Positions 1 to 5,584 of a stretch of DNA of 7,617 bases are shown here, in pieces. Position numbers and translations under genes: made by a program. The notes below the pieces were generated by a model. The model ran no database searches, was not told the DNA's origin, and saw nothing but the letters and a program-made list of their open reading frames with translations. Every line of letters begins with the position of its first letter. Positions within the stretch are counted from its first letter, which is position 1. The DNA is from Clostridiales bacterium (GTDB lineage Bacteria > Bacillota_A > Clostridia > Christensenellales > Aristaeellaceae). Location: NCBI GenBank assembly GCA_012514855.1, contig JAAYZL010000046.1, positions 1-7,617 on the forward strand, given 5' to 3'.

Positions 1-1016
1 CGCTCGGCGCAGTCGAGCTCCGACACCTGCGCGAGCGCCGTCGACAGGAGTTCGCCCGAGCACACCTCGGCGCGCGTGTCGGCGCTGAGCAGCTCCGAGA
101 TCATCGAGCTCATGCGCTCTATTCCGTTTTCTATGCGGCCCAGGTACTCGGCGTCCTGCGCGCGGCCCTCGCCCTCGCTCTCGAGCTTCAATATGCCGAC
201 CAGCGCCTGCATCGACGTCAGGGGCGACTTCAAATCGTGCACGAGGTGGCGCATCTCGGCGTAGGTGCGGTTCTCGACCTCGCCCAGCATCTTCTGCGTG
301 TGTATCCGCTGGTTTTGCTCGCGCAGCGCGTGCATTTCGCGCAGGTTGTTCTCGTCCCGCGCGAGCATGAACAGCGGGATGACCAGCCCCAGCATGATCG
401 CGAACAGCAGAAGGCCGACCGCGTTCAACAGGCCGTCCGCGCCGAGCACCGTCGCCGCCAGTTTCACATCCTGCGACGTCTCGCCGCGGCCGAACGGCAG
501 TGCGCCCAGCAGCGGGATCACGTCCAGAAGCTGAAACGCCGCGAGGAACGCGCCCAGCATCACCGGCTTCTTCCACGAGCCGCCGAGGTCGTAGTCGAGC
601 GCGCGCAGGAGGATCAGCTCTCCGATGACGACGATCGCCGGCGCGCCGAAGTCGTAGAGTATGCCGTGCACGATGTAGATCGCGCGGTAGGTCAGCACGA
701 TCGCCCCGGCGATGATCGCCATGTTCGGAATCGACGTGCGACGGCCGCGCCAGCTGAAGCGCAGCGCCTCCGACATGAGAAACGCCCCCAGATAGTGCGG
801 CAGTGCCCGAAGCGCGTTCAGAAGCACCAGCTTCAGCGCCACCAGCAGCACGCCGCCCTCGTCGCCGCCCGCGAGCGCCGCGGAGAGCCCCCGCGATATG
901 CCGAAGCTGCGGACGTTCAGCATATACGGCATGCACACGCCCAGCGCGATCAGGATTCCGGCCGCGAACAGCCTCGGCGCGCGCACGCGTTCGACGCGCA
1001 GCGGAAAGCGGCTCAC
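1..1016 (-). CDS. Membrane sensor histidine kinase, C-terminus cut by window edge
   Basis: This frame is open from a GTG at 1016 to the left edge, giving 338 residues with no stop. I translated it by hand. About six hydrophobic segments fill the N-terminal 220 residues (roughly 16-33, 56-80, 97-117, 125-140, 151-175 and 196-218). A charged, probably coiled-coil linker follows (about 220-258), then a HisKA-type H-box, HDLKSPLT, with the phospho-accepting histidine at residue 260 and the second dimerisation helix after it. The ATP-binding HATPase domain must lie beyond the edge. There is no large extracytoplasmic sensor loop, so sensing probably occurs within or at the membrane. I do not recognise the sensor domain. 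The GTG overlaps the stop of the zinc-enzyme gene in a GTGA (1013-1016) and has GGAGG seven bases upstream (1024-1028), so it is coupled to the poly-gamma-glutamate operon. A response regulator may follow outside the window. Confidence 0.88.
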   Translation of the reverse strand, partial: MSRFPLRVERVRAPRLFAAGILIALGVCMPYMLNVRSFGISRGLSAALAGGDEGGVLLVALKLVLLNALRALPHYLGAFLMSEALRFSWRGRRTSIPNMAIIAGAIVLTYRAIYIVHGILYDFGAPAIVVIGELILLRALDYDLGGSWKKPVMLGAFLAAFQLLDVIPLLGALPFGRGETSQDVKLAATVLGADGLLNAVGLLLFAIMLGLVIPLFMLARDENNLREMHALREQNQRIHTQKMLGEVENRTYAEMRHLVHDLKSPLTSMQALVGILKLESEGEGRAQDAEYLGRIENGIERMSSMISELLSADTRAEVCSGELLSTALAQVSELDCAE

Positions 1017-1837
1017 GGCTTTTCCTCCAGCGCCGTCAGGAAGTGCGCGACGATGGCCAGATGGTCGCCGACGCGCGCGCCGATATCGCCCTCGCGCCAC
1101 GTCTCGATCGTCGCCGCCGGGATGCCCAGCCGCGCCGCGACCTCGGCCGCGAGGCTGCCCGCCGCCGGCGGCCCGGCCAGCGAAAACGGCGCGGAGCACA
1201 GCTCGCCCGCGGCGCTTTTCTCGACGAGCGACAGCGCGGCGTCCTCGATGCCGTCGAGCGACGCCGAGAGGATGGTGTTTCCGAGGAAGTCCGCTTCCCC
1301 GGCCGCGGAGTGCGCCTCGTGCAGGTCGAGCACGAGGTCCGGGCGGACGGACGCGATGTCGGAGAACACGGCGGCCGCCGCGCGCGCCGAAAGACCGCCT
1401 TCGGCGGAGCCGGGGTAGGCGCGGTTCAGGTCCTCGCCGTCCTCAGACGCGCGGAAGCGGCGCTCGCAGCCCCACGCGTTCGCGCGCGCGAGCACGTAGA
1501 GCCGCCCGGACGCGAGCCCCGCCGTCTCCAGGAGATCCGCCGCCAGAATTCCCGCCGGCTCGTCGCCGTGCGCGCCCGCCACGACGTAGATCGTCGGCCC
1601 GTCGCGCCCGGTCTCGAGCGCCGCGACCGACAGGCGCAGATCCGGCTCGCCGAGCGCATAGATTCGCGCGGGCGCGAGTTCGCCGCCGGCCAGTGCCGGG
1701 CACAGCTCGCCCGCGGTGCGCCAGGGGACCGTTTCGACCGGGCCGGCGGCGCGCAGGCCGTCCCCGGTCGGGACATCCTCGGCCCGGGCGACGGGGAACA
1801 GGAAGAGCAGCAAAAGCGCCGCAATCCAACGCTTCAT
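1013..1837 (-). CDS. Secreted M14-like zinc enzyme (succinylglutamate desuccinylase/aspartoacylase family)
   Basis: The 274-residue product starts at the ATG at 1837, chosen because AGGAGGG (1845-1851) lies seven bases upstream and because a clear signal peptide follows: a basic MKRW, a hydrophobic core, and an A-R-A cleavage site at about residue 19. The mature part has the family's zinc site: GAHGDEP with ligands H90 and E93, and DLHEAH with H173. DLNRAYPG (136-143) supplies the usual Asn-Arg substrate-binding pair, and IETW with E245 is the likely catalytic glutamate. The family hydrolyses N-acyl amino acids or C-terminal peptide-like bonds on acidic substrates. Export plus position after pgsB, pgsC and pgsW suggests it acts on poly-gamma-glutamate or a glutamyl conjugate outside the membrane; that is inference. 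It overlaps pgsW by ATGA and the kinase gene by GTGA. An exported amidase with another substrate remains possible. Confidence 0.85.
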   Translation of the reverse strand: MKRWIAALLLLFLFPVARAEDVPTGDGLRAAGPVETVPWRTAGELCPALAGGELAPARIYALGEPDLRLSVAALETGRDGPTIYVVAGAHGDEPAGILAADLLETAGLASGRLYVLARANAWGCERRFRASEDGEDLNRAYPGSAEGGLSARAAAAVFSDIASVRPDLVLDLHEAHSAAGEADFLGNTILSASLDGIEDAALSLVEKSAAGELCSAPFSLAGPPAAGSLAAEVAARLGIPAATIETWREGDIGARVGDHLAIVAHFLTALEEKP

Positions 1838-2892
1838 CGCCGGACCCTCCTTCCGCGCCGATGTCCGCATATAAGCAGCGCCGCGTCGACCGCCAGCGCG
1901 CAGGCGGCCGGGATTTTCGAATATTCCGTCCGCATGTACGGCGCGCCCTCGCCGATCGCGGGCGGCGTTTCCGGGTCGTAGGGCATGCCGTAGTCGGCGA
2001 CAAGCTTGCGGATGTCGATGACGTGCACCGCCGGCACGCCGGCCGCGGCGTAGATTTCGATGAGGCCGCTCCGGTCGCCTGTCGCGCCGACGTCTCCGGC
2101 GCGCAGTATGCCGTGCGGCGGCGCGGACGGGCCCGTTCCGTTGGTCGTGATGCCGCCGCCGACGCCGACGAAGCAGTCGATCGGCCCTCCCTCGGCATAG
2201 AGTTGCATCCGCGCGCGCAGGTTCGCGCCGAAGTCCCGGATGTCGAGGAACGGCACGCCGCTCGCACTGAGGCGCGCGCGCACCTCCCCGGACAGCGCCG
2301 CATCCATGTCGAGGCCGACGTCCGACGCCCCGCCCATGCTGAACGCCGCCGGCGGCGTCCCGATCAGAGCGTCGGCATACAGCCTGAGGGCCATGTCGGG
2401 GAACGTCAACTGCGGCAGGTTCGCGCCGTAGGTCGAAGCGCCGACCGACGCGATGTAGATGAGCTCCGCGCCGATCGCCTCGCAGGCGCAGATCAGCGCG
2501 AGATTCATCGCCGGGAACGAGCCGGACAGCCCCGCGCCGACTCTGTCGCCCGGCCCGACGCCGGCCTCCGTCAGCATCCCGACCATCAGCGCCGCCATGT
2601 TGGGATCGGCCGTCGTGCGCTTGGCGTCCGCCGCACCGGCCGTAGTCGTGACCGCGTTGAAATGGTCGCCGAGCATGCCCGTCCCGCGCGCGTCCTCGGG
2701 AAGCGGCGGTATGCCGAGCTCGCGCCTGTACGACAGGACGGCGTCCATGCATCGCCGCATATGCTCGGCGGCGGCCTGCTTGAGGGCGAAGTCCTCCGCC
2801 GGCACAGCGCGCGTGAGGGCGCGCGTGAGGCCGAGGCCCAGAAGCGCCACCGCCAGCGCGACCGCCAGAAGCGCCGCGCGAGCGCCGCGCAT
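1834..2892 (-). CDS. pgsW: Poly-gamma-glutamate system protein (PgsW-type)
   Basis: The 352-residue protein has an N-terminal membrane anchor (about residues 6-24) followed by a large, probably extracytoplasmic domain. Recognisable parts are a TTADPNMAA stretch (about 93-101), an alternating small-residue segment AGLSGSFPAMN (120-130), and a glycine-rich FVGVGGGITTNGTG (241-254). This matches my recollection of the family annotated as poly-gamma-glutamate system protein, found with PgsB and PgsC in several phyla. Its biochemical role is not known to me. A weaker hydrophobic stretch near 328-343 precedes a very basic tail (HRRGRRVRR), which could be a second anchor. The ATG shares one base with the pgsC stop (TGATG at 2890-2894), and the gene ends in an ATGA overlap with the zinc-enzyme gene, so the four proteins are probably made in fixed proportion. 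Family assignment is fairly sure; function is not. Confidence 0.82.
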   Translation of the reverse strand: MRGARAALLAVALAVALLGLGLTRALTRAVPAEDFALKQAAAEHMRRCMDAVLSYRRELGIPPLPEDARGTGMLGDHFNAVTTTAGAADAKRTTADPNMAALMVGMLTEAGVGPGDRVGAGLSGSFPAMNLALICACEAIGAELIYIASVGASTYGANLPQLTFPDMALRLYADALIGTPPAAFSMGGASDVGLDMDAALSGEVRARLSASGVPFLDIRDFGANLRARMQLYAEGGPIDCFVGVGGGITTNGTGPSAPPHGILRAGDVGATGDRSGLIEIYAAAGVPAVHVIDIRKLVADYGMPYDPETPPAIGEGAPYMRTEYSKIPAACALAVDAALLICGHRRGRRVRR

Positions 2893-3329
2893 CAGGGAAG
2901 CCCCCCGAGCGGCCAGCCGGCGACGACGGCGATCAGCGCGACGAGCGCCGTCGCCAGCGCCAGCGACAATATCGTCTTCCAGAAGCCCTGTCCGTCCATC
3001 TCCCGCGCGATGATGCCGGGAATCAGGTATCCGATCGCCTCGACGCGAAACGGCAAAAACCCCGCGCGCTCGACCGCGACGCCCAGGCCGAACGCGAGCA
3101 ATATCATCAGCGCGAAGCGGCGGCGGCCGTAGAGTATCACAAAGCGCCCGAGGCCGCGGCAGATCAGCGCCGACAGCGCCGACAGAACCAGCGTATAGCC
3201 GATTCGAAGCGGCGAGCCGAGCGACAGCGCGATGTAGCCGGGCACGATCAGCCCCGCCGGCGAGAGCCCCGTCAGTTCCGAAAACAGCATGCTGACCGCG
3301 ACGCCGACGAGTATCACTTCATTATACAA
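2892..3329 (-). CDS. pgsC: Poly-gamma-glutamate synthase membrane subunit PgsC/CapC
   Basis: PgsC is the small membrane protein that works with the PgsB ligase to polymerise and translocate poly-gamma-glutamate. From the TTG at 3329 the product is 145 residues, close to the roughly 149 of Bacillus PgsC. Family landmarks are FSELTGLSPAGLIVPGYIA (16-34), ILYGRRRF (65-72) and GYLIPGIIARE (100-110). Four to five hydrophobic helices are visible. A longer open frame runs upstream to 3368, but its extra 13 residues are arginine-rich and unlike the family. TTG at 3329 is preferred because GGGAGG (3339-3344) lies nine bases before it. The TTG start sits inside the end of pgsB (eight-base overlap containing TTGTATAA), a sign of translational coupling. 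The gene ends on the pgsW start. Identity is secure; the start codon is likely but unproven. Confidence 0.93.
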   Translation of the reverse strand: MYNEVILVGVAVSMLFSELTGLSPAGLIVPGYIALSLGSPLRIGYTLVLSALSALICRGLGRFVILYGRRRFALMILLAFGLGVAVERAGFLPFRVEAIGYLIPGIIAREMDGQGFWKTILSLALATALVALIAVVAGWPLGGLP

Positions 3330-4446
3330 TGCGCTCGCCCTCCCTCGCCGCGGCCGCCACCGCGTCACGGCCGAAGCCGGCCAGATTGCCGACCGCGTAG
3401 ACGACCTCCCCCGCGCGCGGCCGGTAGCGCTCGACCTCCCGCGCCGAGCGCAGCATTTCGATGTCCGCGTCGGGCAGCGCCTTTCGCAGTCTTCGCGCGA
3501 AGAAGCCGCGCGATGCGCCCGCCGCCAGCGCGCGCGTGGGGCGCATGTCGGAAACGAGCTTCAGCATGTCGAGCGTCCTGCGGCCGCGGTCGAAGCGGTT
3601 GTTGACGATGAGCGTCGGCGCGCCGTCCCCGAGGTTCAGCATCGCGCGCGCGCGACCGTAGGCCAATTGAATCGACGCCGGGTCGTTCGCCGAGAAGCCG
3701 TTGATGAATATGCCTTCGCCCCAGCGGTAGGCGCTCAGCGCGTACGGGTCCGGGCGGAAGCGGCGCATGCCGTCGAGCGCCGTTTCGCGCGCGACGCCGA
3801 GCTCCTCGCACACGGCCAGCGCCAGCGAGAGGTTTTCGGCGAACTCGAAGTCCGGCTCGTCGCCGCGCGGCAGCGCCTGCACGAAGCGGCAGCCGCGCAG
3901 GGCGCAGTTGTCCCGAAGCCGCGCGGCGAGATCGCGCTCGGCGCTCAGCAGCACGCCGCCGCGGGGGATGGTGTTTGACAGCGCGTCGCAGATCTCCTCC
4001 GGCGCATTTCCCATCGCGTCCTCGTGGTCGCGGCGCACGTTCGTGATGACGCCTATGTCGGCCAGCAGCATTTTTTCCTGCGAGGCCCTCTGCAGCGCCG
4101 GGTCGACGGCCATGCACTCGACGACGAGCACATCCGCCTTTTCGCGCGCGGCGAGATTGAGGATATTCAACTGCTCGCGTATGTTCGGCGGCCCGATTCG
4201 GTGCACGGCGCGCTCGACATTGTCGACGCCGATCGTCATCGGGTCCGTGCCCGTGGTCTTTGAGAGCACGCGGAGGCCGCCGGCGCGCAGTCCCGCGTCG
4301 ATCAGCCTTGTGACGGTCGACTTTCCGCGCGTGCCGTTGACGTGCACGACATGCGAAAGCGCGCGCCTGCTCCGGGCGGCGCGCAGCTTCTCCGCGATCA
4401 ACAGCGTCCAAAAGACCAGAGCCAGCGCGGCGATGGCGGCCCGCAT
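3322..4446 (-). CDS. pgsB: Poly-gamma-glutamate synthase ligase subunit PgsB/CapB
   Basis: PgsB is the ATP-dependent amide ligase that joins glutamates through their gamma-carboxyl groups; it belongs to the Mur ligase superfamily. The 374-residue product (Bacillus PgsB is about 393) begins with one membrane helix (about 3-18). Next come VHVNGTRGKST (34-44, P-loop with K42-S43-T44) and KTTGTDP (63-69), both hallmarks of the family. VVECMAVDP (108-116) and ITNVRRDHEDAMG (134-146) match the Mur-ligase metal and nucleotide regions. NGFSANDPAS (249-258) and NNRFDRGRR (282-290) complete the pattern. The ATG at 4446 is the first in frame after a good promoter and has a modest AGGGCGGG upstream. It leads the operon and overlaps pgsC by eight bases. 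All expected motifs are present, so it looks functional. The product could be a surface-bound or released polymer; the sequence does not say which. Confidence 0.95.
   Translation of the reverse strand: MRAAIAALALVFWTLLIAEKLRAARSRRALSHVVHVNGTRGKSTVTRLIDAGLRAGGLRVLSKTTGTDPMTIGVDNVERAVHRIGPPNIREQLNILNLAAREKADVLVVECMAVDPALQRASQEKMLLADIGVITNVRRDHEDAMGNAPEEICDALSNTIPRGGVLLSAERDLAARLRDNCALRGCRFVQALPRGDEPDFEFAENLSLALAVCEELGVARETALDGMRRFRPDPYALSAYRWGEGIFINGFSANDPASIQLAYGRARAMLNLGDGAPTLIVNNRFDRGRRTLDMLKLVSDMRPTRALAAGASRGFFARRLRKALPDADIEMLRSAREVERYRPRAGEVVYAVGNLAGFGRDAVAAAAREGERIV
3339..3344 (-). promoter_or_regulatory. Ribosome binding site deciding the pgsC TTG start
   Basis: On the minus strand this reads GGGAGG within GAGGGAGGG and lies nine bases before the TTG at 3329. 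No comparable purine tract precedes the upstream ATG at 3368, so it supports the shorter, family-length PgsC. Confidence 0.7.
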
Positions 4447-4489
4447 GCGCTTCCCGCCCTTCGTGATCCGTTTATTTCATACATCATAT

Positions 4490-4518
4490 ATCATAGCATG
4501 AACGCGGCCGATGCGCAA
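4490..4518 (-). promoter_or_regulatory. Sigma-A-type extended -10 promoter for the pgs operon
   Basis: On the minus strand, TTGCGC (4513-4518) is separated by exactly 17 bases from TATGAT (4490-4495). TGC directly before the -10 box (4496-4498) makes it an extended -10 promoter. Transcription would start near 4483, leaving a leader of about 35-40 bases before the pgsB ATG at 4446. The region from -10 to the start codon is markedly AT-rich compared with its surroundings. I see no obvious operator palindrome over it. Confidence 0.7.
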
Positions 4519-4589
4519 GGCGCAGGAATCATGACTACGGACGGGCCGCGGGAAGTCAATCTCCTTCGCGGTCTCATACCAGGGAAGAA

Positions 4590-4760
4590 TATTAAGGCAA
4601 TACCGCACAAATCGTGCGGGCGCGGGCGGCTGCATTTCCGCCATCTCGGGCCTGCAAAATCCTTGACGTAGCCCTGCTACGCCTGCGGCTTTTGCAAACC
4701 CGGTTTGACGAAAATTCATCTCCCCGGCGCGCGCCCTCTTTATGCGGTGTTGCCTTAATA
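4590..4760. mobile_element. MITE-like element, 171 bp, TA-ended inverted repeats
   Basis: The ends are an 18-base inverted repeat with one mismatch: TATTAAGGCAATACCGCA at 4590-4607 and TGCGGTGTTGCCTTAATA at 4743-4760. Each ends in TA, the target duplication typical of IS630/Tc1-mariner elements. The interior is an imperfect palindrome: TGCAAAA (4653-4659) pairs with TTTTGCA (4690-4696), around a central hairpin of CGTAGC (4667-4672) and GCTACG (4676-4681). A smaller hairpin, CCGCAC/GTGCGG, lies at 4603-4619. There is no room for a transposase, so it would have to be mobilised in trans. It resembles, from memory, short repeats scattered through gut Clostridia genomes; I cannot verify that or its copy number here. 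A large structured RNA or a bidirectional terminator is the alternative reading. Confidence 0.72.
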
Positions 4761-4763
4761 CCT

Positions 4764-4810
4764 CCAAGGGGCCGAGGAGGGTGCGCGCGGAAAGGGGGTA
4801 TCGCCCTTGG
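4764..4810 (-). terminator. Stem-loop after the ATPase gene, possible weak terminator
   Basis: The arms CCAAGGG and CCCTTGG (4804-4810 and 4764-4770) begin at the base after the ATPase stop codon. Three further pairs (CGA/TCG) form across a two-base bulge, around a loop of roughly 25 bases. No U-run follows, so it is not a canonical intrinsic terminator. The MITE-like element begins three bases beyond it. It may be an RNA-stabilising 3' structure, or act together with the adjoining element. Confidence 0.35.
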
Positions 4811-5584
4811 TCAATTCCCGCACTCGACGCTGATCTCGTTGAAGATCTTGAGCACGTCGTCGATCGAGAGATTCCTCTTCTCCTCGCCCGAGCGGTCGAG
4901 CACGATGCCGCCCTGGTGCATCATCAGTATCCGGTCGCCGTACTCGAGCGCGTAGCGCAGATTGTGCGTGACCATGAGCGCGGTGAGCTTCTTCTCCTTG
5001 ACGATCCGGTCGGTGAGCCGCATGATGACCTCGGCGGTCTTGGGGTCGAGCGCGGCGGTGTGCTCGTCGAGGATCAGAAAGCGTATCGGCGTCATCGCGG
5101 ACATGATCAGGGACAGCGCCTGCCGCTGGCCGCCGGACAGGTTTCCGACGCGCGCGTTCAGCATGTTCTCCAGGCCCAGCCCGAGCGGGGAGAGCAGCTC
5201 GCGGTAGCGGCCGATGCGCCGCTTGTCGGTGCCGAAGCGCAGGTTGTAGGGCTTCCCCTTGTTGTCGGCGAGCGACAGGTTTTCCAAAATCGTCATCGAG
5301 CCGCAGGTGCCCATCGCGGGGTTCTGGTACACGCGGCCCATCAGCCGGGCGCGCACGTGCTCGCGCTCGCGCGTGATGTCGCGGCCCTCGAGCGCGATGC
5401 TGCCGCCGTCCGCGGGAATCGAGCCGCAGAGTATGTTGAGCATGCTGGTCTTTCCGGAGCCGTTCGAGCCGACGACCGACACGAATTGACTCTCGGGAAC
5501 CGTCAAACTGAAGTCCTCGAACAGGCAGAGCTCGCGGACGGTGCCGGGGTTGTAGACCTTGCGGACAGAGCGCATCTCAAGCAC
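4811..5584 (-). CDS. trpZ: ABC transporter ATP-binding protein, TrpZ-like
   Basis: This 257-residue cytoplasmic ATPase would energise the adjacent permease. All nucleotide-binding motifs are intact: Walker A GSNGSGKT (39-46), Q-loop glutamine Q87 in VYQNP, signature LSGGQ (149-153), Walker B FLILDE (169-174, catalytic E174), D-loop ALDP (178-181) and switch histidine H207 in VTHN. The opening MLEMRSVRKVYNPGTV is typical of the ATPases that partner COG2984-type binding proteins. The GTG at 5584 is preferred over the in-frame ATG at 5575. It keeps the family-typical MLE start and has AGGAGG (5595-5600) ten bases upstream, whereas the ATG would be 19 bases away. It overlaps the permease stop by eight bases. 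Transport of tryptophan is inferred from family and T-box context, not from the ATPase itself. Confidence 0.9.
   Translation of the reverse strand: MLEMRSVRKVYNPGTVRELCLFEDFSLTVPESQFVSVVGSNGSGKTSMLNILCGSIPADGGSIALEGRDITREREHVRARLMGRVYQNPAMGTCGSMTILENLSLADNKGKPYNLRFGTDKRRIGRYRELLSPLGLGLENMLNARVGNLSGGQRQALSLIMSAMTPIRFLILDEHTAALDPKTAEVIMRLTDRIVKEKKLTALMVTHNLRYALEYGDRILMMHQGGIVLDRSGEEKRNLSIDDVLKIFNEISVECGN

Larger units (their letters stand above)
4447..4810. other. Intergenic region between trp-type and pgs operons
   Basis: This 364-base stretch lies between the ATPase stop and the pgsB start. From right to left it holds a stem-loop (4764-4810), a MITE-like element (4590-4760), about 70 bases with no recognised feature, and the pgs promoter (4490-4518). 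Open frames crossing it on both strands, including a 96-codon minus-strand frame (4477-4767), run through the inverted-repeat element and resemble no protein family I know. I therefore call no gene here. Confidence 0.75.

Noticed and set aside
1838..2752. Upstream extension of the zinc-enzyme frame (total 579 codons)
   Set aside because: This part is an out-of-frame reading of pgsW. The signal peptide and ribosome binding site place the true start at 1837.
898..3132. A 744-codon open frame on the plus strand
   Set aside because: It is antisense to pgsW, pgsC and the zinc-enzyme gene, its product is dominated by arginine, proline and alanine, and it shows no family motif. It is a by-product of high GC content.
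3365..4411. A 348-codon minus-strand frame
   Set aside because: It is a shifted reading of pgsB, rich in arginine and alanine. PgsB motifs are only in the other frame.
4534..4563. TTGACT as a -35 box for a second pgs promoter
   Set aside because: At a 17 or 18 base spacing the would-be -10 is AGTCAT or GTCATG, a poor match. The TTGCGC-17-TATGAT pair is much better.
4590..4760. CRISPR repeat or tRNA-like structure
   Set aside because: There is no repeated unit with spacers and no cloverleaf; the symmetry is a single nested inverted repeat.
4477..4767. A 96-codon minus-strand frame across the intergenic region
   Set aside because: It runs through the inverted-repeat element and the pgs promoter, has no good ribosome binding site and matches no family I know.
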